Positions 10,896 to 22,410 of a DNA stretch of 64,000 nt are shown here, in pieces. Position 1 is the first letter of the stretch. Each line of letters begins with the position of its first letter. Origin of the DNA: Undaria pinnatifida (taxonomy: Eukaryota; Sar; Phaeophyceae; Laminariales; Alariaceae); the NCBI GenBank assembly GCA_012845835.1, contig JABAKD010000003.1, positions 4,494,870 to 4,558,869 on the forward strand, in the 5' to 3' direction. The notes below the pieces were generated by a model. It saw nothing but the letters and a program-made list of their open reading frames with translations, was not told the DNA's origin and ran no database searches. The position numbers were made by a program, and so were the translations under genes.

Positions 10896-11142
10896 GGGTC
10901 CTACGGCGGTAGAGGTGCACCACTTTGTTTCTGAGGTTTCCTGGCTGTAGGAGCATAAGGCACCTCCCCAAACTGATCTGGGAGAAATTTTAACTGCTAC
11001 AGGATAAAAACTCCCATGGCCTAGGTATACAACGATAACCGGCAAAACAAATGGTGCATTTTCTGACGATTTTGGGTTAACGAGCCCCGTCATTCAGAAC
11101 AAAATTTCGCCAAAAAAAGGTATACCTCTATCGTAGCACGTG
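10896..11142. mobile_element. family B short inverted-repeat element
   Basis: 247 bp. The left terminus CCTACGGCGGTAGAGGTGCAC and the right terminus CCTCTATCGTAGCACGTG are inverted partners. The interior carries the conserved CCATGGCCTAGGTATACAACG and GAGCCCCGTCATTCAGAA. Same length class as the other copies. Confidence 0.65.
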
Positions 11143-11669
11143 TAAAAAGGCTTTGGCTCAAAAGAGTGAGATATACCTGCCGTACACGCCCCCACGCATC
11201 CATGTAATGTGAACCTCGGGCCGCCACAAATGAACCTTATAATGACCAAGGCTACGGTATGATAGGGGTCACAGTTAATAGTCGGTACTACAGTATTTGT
11301 CGCTCCTATCGCCTCATTTTTACTCGGGTCAGAGCCAACTTCGCCCGAGGGGCTACCTGTTGCACGCTTTTCGATTTCGAAACATGCACTCACCGTGGAT
11401 TTTGCCGTTTTGCTTCACTAATACGCTAGGTTGAACTCCTGTTCGAAAAAGGTTTCGACCCACTCGCGCGAGTCACCGAAACCCCACGGAAAAAGTGGTG
11501 GTGCTATACTATTAACAACATAGCTTCGGTCTCGTGCACGGTCGCCCGGTGTACTTTGCTGACTGTGTGTGGTGCAAAAATACAAACAACGCCAGTTACA
11601 ACATTTAATCTATCATCCAGCGGACCCACCGCCCGAACGTATCAAATTCCCGAACGTATCTATTAGCTC
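11143..11669. other. stretch downstream of the carbonic anhydrase gene
   Basis: No gene recognised. If the last carbonic anhydrase exon ends at its in-frame TAG (11670), this is its 3' flank. If instead the donor-like AAG/GTGTAG just before that stop is used, a short further exon could lie here, but I could not identify one. Confidence 0.4.
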
Positions 11670-14600
11670 CTACACCTTGGAGTCCTCGAAGCTGGAGATT
11701 GAGGCGCGGAATTCGTCAAGCTGCATCTTGCCGATTACGGTTGGGGAGGTCATGACGATCCACTTCACTCCCTGCGAGGCGGCATTCGACAAAACATGCG
11801 AAGAATAGGGTGAGCGTACGATCGTCCTTGGCAGGCTTTTTGCCAAACTCTACACGCGTGCTACGATAGGCGCATCACTTGCGTGCCAAACCGTTTCTGT
11901 CGGAGGCAGATCCTCAACTATCAAAAGTGGCAAAGGACATGAACTGTTTCCGATATACATATATATTTACAGTTGGTCATAGAGTTGTCTCTCGGGTCGC
12001 CCAGGCCATGGACTCGTCATCGGGTAGAACGTTCTTTTTAGAAGAAAAAAAAACATCTCTCGGGCGAGGTGTAGAGCTCCTGGACCGCTTTAGAGCCTAA
12101 ACAGTTCTACCTACACTCGTGTCAAGTGGCTTGTCCCCACAAACGAGTTTCTAGTTCCAAAGGCGTCAAGGGAGGAGTTCCAAAAATACTGGGTCCACCC
12201 TTACCCTAGCATGCGTCTATCGCGTGGCTTCATTTTCTTGATTCGGGTAACCATTAAGTGTTCTTGATAGATGCCTTGGCCGAGTTGCTAGTAGTTTGTT
12301 AAGTGTTTCCTCTAACCAACGGATTTGTCGTGTACTCGCTGGTCATGCACGCTGTACTTCAACCGGGCCAACTGACCAAATCCTGTACACCCCTTTCCCA
12401 GAAATTCCAAGAGCGTAACAATTTGTATCCGGGATGTCTTGTCATTCCGTGTCGTAATGCCAAGGTTTCACTTGCCACAGTCTATGCCGGCCCGTGCATG
12501 CAAGCCAAACATGCAATGATTGTGGCGTCACCATCTGGTCATCTGCGTCATGAAGTATGATCTGCATCGATGGAGATTCATTCGACATACGCGTTTTGTT
12601 TCGACCAAGCGTAAGGTGGACGCATGCTACGGTGTAGAGGTTCATTAAAGGTCTGGTGAGTTTCCTCCCATGAAGAGATAGATACGATTTCGCACTAGTA
12701 CCTCACCCTATATTCTTTTTCGGGATATAAAACACAACGGTGACCAGCCGAACGATACCATGGCCTAGGTAGTTGTCGAGACTTGACGCATGCTACGATA
12801 GATTTATCACTTTTCTCCTGAAATGTTTTCTGAATGACGGGGCTCCTTATCTCGAAATCGTCGGGAACGGGATATTTTTTTCCTGCATGATTCTCGTTGT
12901 GTACCTAGGCCATGGGATTTTGCACCTGGTAGCAGTTTCATGTTTGCTCCAAAGAGATCAGGTTTTGGGAGAGGTATTTAGCTCTCAAATTGAGGAACCT
13001 AAAAAAAACGTGGTACACCTCCATCGTAGTACGCAACACTGGAAAACACGAACGTTACACCGACGTTATTGGCCGGTTCGTTCGAATTTCTCCCTCGCTT
13101 CAGCAAGAAGCGCATTAGCTAGATTGTTCGACCCCTCTCACAGCAATTGTTGGTGCGAACTGGAACGCGTAGTACCAGCATCATGAAGTCTGTGGGAATG
13201 GTGTGGTCAGTGCCCCCCGCCCTCGCGTTCCCATGCAAAATGACCGTGCGAGTCGGCAAAACGTGATCACGGCATGTCTATTTGTATTGTACCCCCGAGT
13301 TCCTAACACGAGGAGAGCAACATCTCCCACGAAACCCGACTTCGAAGGCCATCGTCCGCGCAACCCGACCTCGGCATTTCTATGCCCTCGTCCTAAACCA
13401 AACAAACTTCCTAACCGATAGTTGCGCACTTGAGGAGCTCGACCATAACATTCACATTACCAGAAACAGTTTGCTCCAAAATTCTGCAACAGCTACGGCG
13501 GGATCACTCCCTGGTAGCTTCGAAGTAATGCCGATTCAGGACAAGATGTAAGCTGATGGACCGCTCATACAGCAATTTGATCGTACCTCCGTGCAGGGAG
13601 GTGTGGTGAAAGATCCGTCGTAATGAACGTATTCTTTGCTGGCCGGCAGCAAGTCGTACGCGTTCGTCGGCTCGGTGTCAGCCGTCTCAGTTGCCCCAGA
13701 GTTGAGAACATCCCACAGCGGCTCCAGCTGTCATCGCATTCAGTGAAGACAGCAACGTCAAACACGAGTGTCTTGGGACATGTTATGTTCGACAAATTGC
13801 ACTAGCACGAACTCCTTTTAATACGGTAGGCATTTGGTTGCGTACGTCAGACTGCGGTTTTACCTTGCCAGCCTTGTCTCAAAAGCTCCTACAATGTTCG
13901 CAGCTGGCGGCGTTCACCAAGCAATGAGAACACATCATGTACACGCAGTAACTGAAGATGCCGGGGAATGCTCACCACCACATTGGAGCCATATTCCCTG
14001 ATGTCCAGGAAGATGCCCACAACGAGGATCTCCGAAGTTTCAGGGTTCTCGTGCACGAAGTGAATCTCGGCATCATGACAAGATCCTCCGACCTGCCCGG
14101 AGTCCACAAACGAGCACGATCGAGGCAGGCTAGAGCTGGTCAATGGCCTAGGCTACCACATCAGTGCCGTGCAGTGTCGTAGGTCCTCATATGCATCGGG
14201 ATATACTGATGCTCTGCAACACGGTCTCCCCTTGCACGTGAGCGCTTACGTTGGACATTCCTTTCTTCGTGGACGAGGGGCACCTGCTTTTTCCTGGGAA
14301 AGTTTGAATAAGATATTTTGTTGGGCAACATTTAATCGGTATTGCAGACTTCAACCACATGGGCGGATTTCAAGTGAACGCCATATTCATAGCTTAGTTA
14401 TTCAAGATATGCACACAACTGTTTTGACTCGAAATCGCTGAACAGATAGGTACATTTATGATATGGGCATCAAGCTTCCTGCCGGGAGGGGCACAGCCGA
14501 ATATATCCAAACTTCCCATACCACGGTGCTGTCTCAGGCTATGCTTAACGTAAGATGCGACATCTACTCCCTACCATGTGCTCGGAAGGGGAGTGGATGT

Positions 14601-14673
14601 GGAGCTGCACCAGCTCGTACTCCTCTCCGTCGAACTTAAGGCTGGGGGCGGGAAGGCAGTTTTCGTAGCTGAC
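11670..14673 (-). CDS. alpha-carbonic anhydrase gene, four exons, N terminus not found
   Basis: Alpha-carbonic anhydrases are zinc enzymes that interconvert CO2 and bicarbonate, usually secreted or periplasmic in algae. Exons in sense order are 14673-14575, 14092-13976, 13727-13587 and 11771-11670; all introns are phase 0 with GT..AG ends (482, 248 and 1815 bp). Exon 1 gives FDGEEYELVQLHIHSPSEHM, with zinc ligands in HIH and the gate-keeper Glu in SEH. Exon 2 gives DAEIHFVHEN, with the third zinc His, then VVGIFLDI. Exon 3 gives YDGSFTTPPCTE, with the active-site Thr and conserved TTPPC. Exon 4 gives GVKWIVM and ends at TAG. No stop or shift interrupts these 152 codons. About 70 N-terminal residues (usual QSPI and NxGH motifs) lie upstream and were not located. 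Family B elements occupy the last intron. Whether the gene is active cannot be told; sequence alone shows no lesion in the part seen. Confidence 0.85.
11853..12105. mobile_element. family B element, diverged copy in the carbonic anhydrase intron
   Basis: Begins ACGCGTGCTACGATAGG, the family B terminus, and contains the conserved core CCCAGGCCATGGACTCGTC. The right end is not sharply defined. It lies within the last intron of the carbonic anhydrase gene. Confidence 0.4.
12106..12618. other. intronic sequence, no feature recognised
   Basis: Lies within the 1.8-kb last intron of the carbonic anhydrase gene. No repeat or coding signal could be supported. Confidence 0.4.
12619..12780. mobile_element. 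family B element, partial copy
   Basis: Starts GACGCATGCTACGGTGTAGAGG and contains the conserved ACCATGGCCTAGGTAG near its right side. It is cut off by the following copy, which begins at 12785. Confidence 0.5.
12785..13036. mobile_element. family B short inverted-repeat element, inverted orientation
   Basis: 252 bp. Its reverse complement aligns with 10896-11142: CTGAATGACGGGGCTCC here is the complement of the CCCCGTCATTCAG block there, and GTACCTAGGCCATGGG matches the CCATGGCCTAGGT core. The ends GACGCATGCTACGATAGA and CCTCCATCGTAGTACGCAAC are inverted partners. Confidence 0.65.
13037..13586. other. rest of the carbonic anhydrase last intron
   Basis: Between the family B copy and the exon ending at 13587. 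Both strands carry short open frames only. An acceptor-like AG followed by GGAGTGATCC near 13507 mimics the start of the last exon but runs into a stop after five codons, so it is not used in the model. Confidence 0.5.
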
Positions 14674-15335
14674 CTGCCCAACGAGTCAGCCATCAGGCAA
14701 TCAGGCCACGTGGAAGATACGGAATTACGAGTAAGGTGAAAAACCTACTGCCCCATACATGCAGTAAGCCGTGTGCGCTCGGAAACGTTAACACTAGTCT
14801 ACACAGAAATACCGAGATTCCGCCACCCGACCACCAAATTCACGACATTTCAGCAACCTTGGTAAACTCCAGATGGATTGCGACGAAACCAGTCGCACAA
14901 GTTAGCGCGTACACGTCTTCTCTTGAAAGCCCCGATTCGTTGGGAATCGACCTTGGACAGCTTTGTAACAATATAATGGTGGCGGAAAGTGCAAGAATGT
15001 TCCTACACTGCGGCCTGGGCAACCACTTCTCCGCGCAGGAAGCACGGGTATAGTTTTGAAGGTATTGCCGAAACGCCACTGTATTTAGGCGCCTATATGG
15101 CCTGGTTATTATCTCGATCTCAAGTATGTTATTTTCCTAAAGCGAGCGCGCATTGTCATGCATCGGTTCATTCAACCTGCAGGACGTGACAGATGGACGG
15201 GTGTTCACCGCAGGTACATACCGCTTACGTGTGGTTGGTACACGAGAGAGTACGTTATTGTATGCCATTATTCTTTCTTGCCATGAAACGCTCGACACCA
15301 GGACAACTGTATATCCCCATCTGTATGCCTAGTAT

Positions 15336-15440
15336 CAGCGCGTACCTTCCAGTGATCTTCGTCCGCGGAGAAAGACAACGTGTCGAGCGTGCACTCGGCC
15401 CCGTCAAACTCCAATTGAAATACGCTCGCCTGAAGCAAGT
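15336..15440 (-). pseudogene. decayed duplicate of a carbonic anhydrase exon
   Basis: On the same strand as the intact exons and about 0.7 kb upstream, the translation VFQLEFDGAECTLDTLSFSA then DEDHWK parallels SLKFDGEEYELVQLHIHS of the intact gene. It keeps the FDG, the following Leu and the overall spacing, but lacks both zinc-binding His and the SEH Glu. It ends at AAG/GTACGC, a plausible splice donor, at about 15336. This looks like a remnant of a tandem second carbonic anhydrase copy. Upstream and downstream exons of that copy were not found. Confidence rests on eye alignment over about 28 residues. Confidence 0.4.
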
Positions 15441-15509
15441 ATTGACAGGCAAGATTCGTCGCGCGTGGGCAACGTTGGGCGTTGTGTACATGGTGACAAC
15501 CGCTGGAAG

Positions 15510-15990
15510 TACTGGAACATGGTGTCCACAACGTCGTACTTGTGTCCAGTTTTGTATTGTAGCATAGTTTGGTCCATAGCGTTGTGGCGTAATAGTGTGT
15601 TCACAGAGTGGTACTGTAAAGTGGTGTTCGCAGCGCTGCACTACAACAAGGTGTTCATCGCGTTGCACCGGAACATGATATTCACAGCCATGTACTGTAA
15701 GATGGTGCTCCCGACTCTGTACCGACAACCATTGGAAGCAGTAATCGCAACCACGAATCACATTAGCCGTTGGCAACAAGAGAACGCGGCAGAGGTGTGC
15801 GTTAGGGGTAGAAACCAACCTCCACAACCAGCCCAACGCACATATACGAAATAACAACATCCAACAGTCCTCCAAGGTGGGCAACTTTAAGCGATACTAG
15901 ATATGAAACACGGTGTCCACAGTGTTGTACCGTAACGTGGTGCCCACAGCGTTCTACTGTACCGCTGTGTTCACAACGTTGTAGTAGGTA
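15510..15990. repeat. 27-bp minisatellite in coding phase
   Basis: Units of exactly 27 bp start at 15597, 15624, 15651, 15678 and 15705 (GTGTTCACAGAGTGG..., GTGTTCGCAGCGCTG..., and so on). More units lie at about 15906-15990 (GTGTCCACAGTGTTGTACC...) and degenerate ones before 15597. Because 27 is a multiple of three, both strands keep open frames through the array; the plus strand reads nine-residue repeats such as VFTEWYCKV and VFAALHYNK. Whether any frame is expressed is unknown. Confidence 0.7.
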
Positions 15991-15999
15991 CCGTGGGAA

Positions 16000-18900
16000 C
16001 GAGTAGTCGCGGGCACGTTCCAGTATCGCGTACCTGGTAAGCTGGTTACACCAGTACTCAAAATAATACAGCAGTTGATTATTAAAACAATATAATGTGA
16101 TCAGAAGGAGATCTTGGACCCAAAAGGTTTAAACAACACATTTTTTTTTTTTTTTTTCCAGTTTTGGCGACGTCTAGACATCTGCGGTTTTACGTCCGTC
16201 GCAAAGCAGCGCTTTATGACCCAGAGGAAGCGAGGGTGCCAGGGTTCCAATAACACGAGATTTCTGGCCCAACGGGGGCATCCAGGAATTTACGTACACT
16301 CTCGACTTGTTTTACAAGACCTAATCTGGGGGGTGGCATGGTGTGCTTTTGACCACAAATACATGTGTACCAACAGCAAACAAAGGGCCTACCACCTGCA
16401 AAACACGACGTCTGTACATACCCATGAACGGCAGACGACGACAACGCGTGCGGTGCGTGGGCACCTGTCCTTGATGTCACTACAAGTTCGACGCATGCTC
16501 CAGTAGGGTAAATCTAATTTCGCCAGGGGTCCTAACCGTATAGCTCGCCCAAACATGCATTTCAGATCAAAACAAGTTCTCTCCGATTGCCAGCTATATG
16601 GTCAAGGCGCATGCATAGCTGATTCGAACCACGAAACAAAATACTTCGAGGTATAAACGTAATTCCAATGAGTTGGGTCAGTTGCTGAGGCAGAAATCTC
16701 AGTAGGTCAGAAGTATACTGGCCAAAGTATGGTAGCCCTTTCGTGGGACGCACCGTCCTCTAGAGCATGGACCCACTCATTGGGTTCGTGAGCGGTTGAC
16801 ACTTGCGGCCGATTTCTATTCGCGTCTGAATCCCACGTCTTTGTGTAATTCTCCCTGGTCGTATACAGTTCTTGAATTGAATCCGTGCTCGCTGGTGGTT
16901 TTACTTTACACTGCTGTCGTCTCGGAAGAGGAGAAAGCTCAAGCCGTATGTCTTGAATGTTAATGTGTCTCATTTAGACCGACCGACATACCTCAGGTAC
17001 CACTTCCAGGTCAGCGGAAAGGTTGATAGGGCTCTGAGCACTTCCCGAACAGTCTGGGTATCCGAGGTACCACTCGCTTCAGTAAGGCGAAGTAACCGGG
17101 AAGTCCCGAAAGAACGAGCAGGTGGCGGCGAGGAAGGAGAAGGAAAGTTACACGCAAACCAAAAAGCGAGTCGAAGTAGCAACAAATTAGGTTCCAATGC
17201 ATCAGCAGGGATGCACCTAATGTTTCTACCGCTCTTCGTCTCAGCAGCTCTTTATCTAGCCCAAATGCGGACGCTGAGAAACGGGTGTGCTCTCCACAAG
17301 ATGGGCAATTCCATCCTCTAGGTTAAAGACCAACGATGTATTACAACACATATGGGATTCCGACGATACGGTGTAGTTCCTCAGTGATAGAGCCCCGTCA
17401 GTTCGGAAAGTCTTGGTGCCAACGTGTTACCCTTATCGTGACCCACGTGTATGGGGTGTAGAGGGACGGGCAACCGTCGACACATATTTCAACTTTACCT
17501 TATACACGATATGATTTGATTGATGATCGTGTCTACTAAATCGGTAATATTGGCATGTCATACTCTGTGGGAGTGATACCGTAGCACATTGTACGTCTGT
17601 GGCATACTGTCGTTACAGGTGGCTTAATTACCGGTCCGCGACTCCGTGGGCTGCGGGTTGCATGCGAGTAACCAGCTAGATATCGTTAATACGACCCCTC
17701 GATGGACGTGACACAGGCAATCCTGCGATCCGTAACAACGTACATAATCTCTTGTGTACCATGCATCAACAATGCACCTGGACCGCGGCGCGTCAAGTCT
17801 GGTACCCGTACCTGGGGCCGTACGGCTCCTCGCCGTTGTCATTAGTCCGGCGATAAGACCATTCGGCGTCAGTGTCGTCTGTTTAAACCCGCGTCCGTGG
17901 GACAAGCGACACGATGAACGGGTCGAAACCTCAAAGCGAATCATGTTGGGCTTGGTTTCCGTGATTGTGCGTCTGCCGCTGATAACAGGTTAGTGTGTGA
18001 GTTGCGTTATCTCCGCGGCGTTCTAATAGCGAACTATCATAACGTGTTCACCACCTACAAAACTCATTTCCTTGCGATACGCGAACGTTTTCCGTGGTGA
18101 GCCAAAATATATTGACACGGCGACTAAGACATTTTTCAACACGACTGAAGCCTTACCGGTCTCAGAGAGCCTTGCGTTCTGCAGGCAGAATATTCCGCAA
18201 CCCCCGTTTGGGTAGAGGAGAATTTGTTTTTGGGAGGGTCCCGTCGGTCCGACACAGCAGCAGCGAGAGCACCAAAATGTCAGCAGCGGCAGCAGTGGCG
18301 GCAGCGGCCGAGCGATGATTAATAACTTTGCGGGTGGTGTACCGTAGAGACCGAAACAAAAAAAATACCCGGACACATTCTACTAATTTGAGGATAAAGG
18401 GCACGCCACCAAGGTAATCGGTGTACGTTGGCTTCTCCACGGACGCGTCTTACGGTATAAAAGTAGCACTATTCAATGAAACATTTTCTGACTAGTTCTA
18501 ACGGAGATCTTTTAACAACTCAAAGTCGTCGAAACTTTACTCTTGCTTTGCTAATATGTGTCGTCGTAAACCTAGAGCATGGGGCTGTTCATTCGTCATC
18601 GGGTCGTTCTTTCATTTTTTGCTCGAACCCAGTTGTTATTCAGTGGTTAGGTATGGATTTAACCTCTTCATAATGTTAAGATCTTCAGAAACAACAATGG
18701 TTGAAAATCTACGGTGGCATTCGTCTATACTTCTGCCAAAGGCTTGGGTAATACGACTACAACGTCACATATTATACGAAAAGTCTGTTCGAGGTCTGGT
18801 TTGACACGTACGACGATGAAAGTCGACCGTGTCTTTGGAGTACTTGCGACGATGGAATTCTTCCGGATGCACATTCAGATTTGGATTGTATTAGGATTTG

Positions 18901-19331
18901 GGCGTGGTGTATAGGTCCTCAAGCGTGGATCCTCGCAAAACACTAAGCAAATTTCTACCGAACCCCCGTCAACAACCCGCACGTTGATCAACAACCCGTT
19001 CATGTTGACAAATTATCTTCGAACGTGGTGCACAATCAACGCACCACCAACAGCGCGCTTGAATTCGGGCAACACCAATGAAAGGAGGGGACAACCTTGA
19101 AGCCTCAAGCGTCGGAATCACCCATGTTGGAAAAAAGCGATAAGATGCCAACCATATAGGAAATGCGATATTGGCCCGAACGCACCTTTCTGCGCCTACC
19201 CCCTAACTAATACACTAGTGCTGTTGGTAACAGGTCTCCTCCATCGTTTGGGCATAGAGATGTCCCCTCCACATTTCGGGCGGACGAGCTTATCCCCCAA
19301 CACAAAGCACGTAAACTGTTCACTCAAAATG
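16000..19331. other. gene-poor stretch with family B fragments
   Basis: No confident gene. A 17-base T run ending in CCAG (16141-16160) resembles a 3' splice site but no following exon is recognised. 17355-17460 is a family B fragment (GAGCCCCGTCAG, then TTATCGTGACCCACGTG), and about 18442-18820 contains further diverged family B termini (GACGCGTCTTACGG). The N-terminal exons of the carbonic anhydrase should lie in this or the preceding stretch but were not found. Confidence 0.4.
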
Positions 19332-19661
19332 TCATACGGAGCGGGCGAACAGGATGCCAGAGACAGTCAAGCCGAAGTAATCAGTGAAGAGGCTTAACAC
19401 AACATGACCCCATTCGGAACCGACTACGCATTGCTTATGTTCATATCGGGAGTCTGTGGCACTGGTGCTCTGGTCAATCGCGCAACAGGGAAAGAGGGGA
19501 TGGGCCACACCGCAAATCCAAGGTACCTGGTCGATGCTGCCTTTGGGCAGGTAGGAGTGGAACGCTTCCATCGGCGAAGTAGCGCCGACCAGCACTACTA
19601 TTTGCAGGCTTGACGTAGCAGCAGCGAACGCGACGACCTTGGTTGATGTAATTGGCGACAT
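19332..19661 (-). pseudogene. secreted Temptin-like protein fragment, probably decayed
   Basis: From an ATG at 19661 the frame encodes 109 residues. It begins with a hydrophobic, signal-peptide-like N terminus (KVVAFAAATSSLQIVVLVG), then AFHSYLPKGSIDQVP. That fits the pattern F-x3-[IL]-P-[NK]-G followed a few residues later by V-P, and then a G-V/A-x-H, which opens many secreted Temptin-type proteins of algae and oomycetes. A later GLTVSG may be the remains of the Asp/Gly loop (usually D-G-D-G-L-T-N-G), but its Asp and the Cys residues are mostly lost and the ELGDP tail is missing. A GTACCT after SIDQ could be a splice donor, in which case only the first 45 residues are coding. Assignment is by pattern recognition only. 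Confidence 0.35.
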
Positions 19662-20317
19662 GACGGAATTATTGCCCTTTCGTTGTACGTTACCTACGTA
19701 GCGCATTCACAGTTACCGACGGGAAAACGGAGGCATGCAGATGAGAGCGGAACATACACGTCGACACGAAAATCAGAAGCGGTTGCGGTAATGAGGCCAA
19801 TAAGACTGCTAGTTGTCCGAGCACGGGGCATAATATTAGGCGTATTATTACTGTTGTAGGAAGTACGATTGTTGTCCTTTCGTTGGTAAGCAGTACGAGA
19901 AGGTCCTAAAAACAGAATCCTGAAGGAACACGACCTTTGTTCATGTTTGTTTTGGAGAGGGGGGGTACAAAACAACCATCCCCTCTTCAGACATACTAAA
20001 TCCTATACGAGTACAAGTTCTCCCTTCGCGGGTGAAATGTATAGAGGCAGCATGCTAGGTAGGCAGAACAATAAGTGATAGTAAAACTCAAACACAAAAC
20101 GTATAAAAAAGTATTATTACAGCAGAGGAGAGTAACCAATTGATAGACACTAAAACGGGAAAATAAACGAGCAGGGACCAAACGAGGATGACGCAGTACT
20201 CGTACCAGGTATGATTAGTGATAGCACAACAGCAACACAGGGGAGGCAGTAGTAGCAGCAGCAAAGCAGGAGTAACATAATCTTAACAAATATATATATA
20301 TATATATATATTTTGAA
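19662..20317. other. intergenic, AT microsatellite at the end
   Basis: No gene recognised. An (AT)n tract of about 22 bases lies at 20289-20311, immediately next to the AT-rich end of the following family A copy. Confidence 0.45.
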
Positions 20318-21530
20318 TATAAAAACACGCTCCAGCTGTGAGATCGAATATTTTGTCGAAACTCATCTTTGCAAGCTGTGTGTAATACTCCGATCACACG
20401 TATTAAGGGTTCTGTGTCCTCATTAAAGATATAGGTCGGCGACTCTCAACTACAGTGTAGCTATCAGGGTCAACAGGGTGATGTCAGGGAGTCTATGCGC
20501 GGAAACTATAAAATCCGTTTCTGAGGGGGACAAAATCTGACAGCTGTGGAAGGAAAAGCATCAGTTTACTAAATGAATCCTGTAAGTCGAATAACCGGTG
20601 AGGGGAGGGCGGAGCTTTTAAGGACGTGGGGGTCAGATTTTGATCAAAAGGGGGGCGGGAGGGGGGGAGAGGGGGGAGGGGACGGGTGGGGCAGCTCAAT
20701 CTGTGCGTGGAAACTATCATGGGGGGGGGGTGTTGTGGCGGGGGTGGGGCGGGTGGGGCAGCTCAATCTGTGCGTGGAGACTATACATCTTTTTAAGGGG
20801 ATAAGTGTGACGGTTTTGGAAAGAATGCACCAGTTTATCATGTATATCCTGTAAGTCGTACAATCAGTGAGTAGAGGGCGGAGTTTCGAGGGGGTGGCGG
20901 TAGGATGGGGTGGGGGGAGTGGGGAGGTGGAGGGTGGGGGAGGGGGTGGGGGAGGTGGGAAGGGCTTTAGGTGGCATAGATGTAGGTGCTTGCTGTACGT
21001 GTGGTGCTAGGTCTAGGCGATGGAGCGGGTGGTGGGGAAGAAGGGGGCGTTCGGGGCGGGGGGGCGGGGGGAAGGCAGCGGCATGGATGGCCCTAGAAAG
21101 ATAATGAGGTGATTTCCAGTACGTGAAGTGTTTATTACTCTGGCGGATTTGGATATTGTGAGGTGGGGCGTTTGAGCAAGGGAAAGCGAGAAAAAAAAAA
21201 GAAGAAGGAAGGGAGGGGGGGTTTAGGAGGTTTAGGTCCCTTGTATAATTGTAATACACTCCGGCTGTGAAATCAAATATATGTAGGGGCTTGTTATACG
21301 CGTGGTGCTAGTTCTAGGCGATCGTGTGGGTGGTGGGAAAGGAGGGGGGGGGTTGACGGGGGGGTTGACGGCGGGGGGGGGGGGGGGGGAGAATGAAAAC
21401 TACGTCATGGATGGTTAAAAAGATAATGACGTGATATCAACTGCGTAGAGGTGTTTAGTACTCTGGCCGGTTTCGATTTTAAGTGGAGCGTTTGAACAAA
21501 CTGGGTGGAAAAAAAAAAGAAACAAAGGAA
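20318..21530 (-). repeat. family A repeat, long multi-module copy
   Basis: Contains all modules. The shared end AACACGCTCCAGCTGTGAG is at 20324. The first module carries CTATAAAATCCG at 20507 and a G-rich joint at 20650-20690. A short G-run partial module is at 20721. The second module carries GTGGAGACTATACATC, then G-rich sequence, the third module (GTGGTGCTAGGTCTAGGCGA at 21000 and GATAATGAGGTGATTTCCAG near 21100), a repeat of the shared end (AATACACTCCGGCTGTGA at 21252) and a second third-type module to about 21530. No coding capacity. Confidence 0.8.
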
Positions 21531-21544
21531 TATTCTATGGTATA

Positions 21545-22410
21545 TTATATAATTTATTATAAAAATTAAAATACACTCCAGCTGTGAGATCGAAGATTTC
21601 GTCGAAACTCATCTTTGCAAGCTGTGTGTGATACTCCGATCGCGCGCATTACGGGTTGTGTGTCCTCATTAAGGATATAGGTCGGCGACTCCCCTTACAG
21701 CTACAGTGTAGCTATCAGGGTCAACAGGATGATTTTAGTCAGTCTGTGCGCGGAAACTATAAAACCCGTTTCTGAGGGGGACAAAATCTGACAGCTGTGA
21801 AGGGAAAGGGGGGCCTGGTTTTGATCAAAAGCGAGCGGGTTTGGAGGGGGGCGGGGGGGGGGGGGGGGGGGGGGAAGGGGCAATTTGTGCATGTAAGCTA
21901 TAAATCCTTTCGAGGGGATAAATCTGACGGTTTTGGCACCAGTATATTATTGGGGGCGGGGGGGGGGGGGGGGGGGCAGCTCGATATGTGCCTGGAAACT
22001 ATACATTATTTTGAGGGGATAAATGTGACATTTTTGGAAATAATACATCAGTTTATCGTGTATATCCTGGGGTAAGTCGTACAATCAGTGAGTAAAGAGA
22101 GGGTGGAGTGTTCGAGGGGGTGGGGTTGGGATGGGTTGGGGGGGGAGGGTGGGGGGTTGGGGCGGGGGTGGGGGGTGGGGGGGGGTGGGGGGGGGGAAGG
22201 GCTTTAGGTGAGGGGTTTGTTATACGTGTGGTGCTAGGTCTAGGCGAAGGTGCGGGTGATGGGGAAGAAGGGGGCGTTCGAGGCGGGGGGGGGGGGGGGG
22301 GAAACAGCGGCATGGATGGCTCTCGAAAGATAATGAGGTGATATCCTGTGCGTGAAGTGTTTATTAATGTGGCGGATATCGATATTTGGTGGGGCGTTTG
22401 AGTAAGGGAG
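21545..22410 (-). repeat. family A repeat copy with very long G runs
   Basis: Begins with TTATAAAAATTAAAATACAC and runs through all three modules, ending near GGTGGGGCGTTTGAGTAAGG. Homopolymer G runs occur at about 21852-21874, 21958-21976 and 22139-22196 (interrupted), exactly at module joints. Tandem with the preceding copy. Confidence 0.8.

Noticed and set aside
13440-13530. Alternative last exon of the carbonic anhydrase beginning GGAGTGATCC
   Set aside because: It reaches a stop after five codons and lacks the KW motif, whereas 11771-11670 gives GVKWIVM with the correct phase.
15265-15285. A minus-strand NNGIQ that resembles the NNGHTIQ motif of carbonic anhydrase
   Set aside because: Two residues are missing, it is followed by a stop without a convincing donor, and it lies on the wrong side of the duplicate exon.
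16141-16160. T run plus CCAG as a 3' splice site
   Set aside because: No recognisable exon follows on the plus strand.
21840-22200. G runs as assembly gaps or low-quality filler
   Set aside because: They recur at the same module joints in independent copies on both strands, so they are taken as real, although exact lengths may be wrong.
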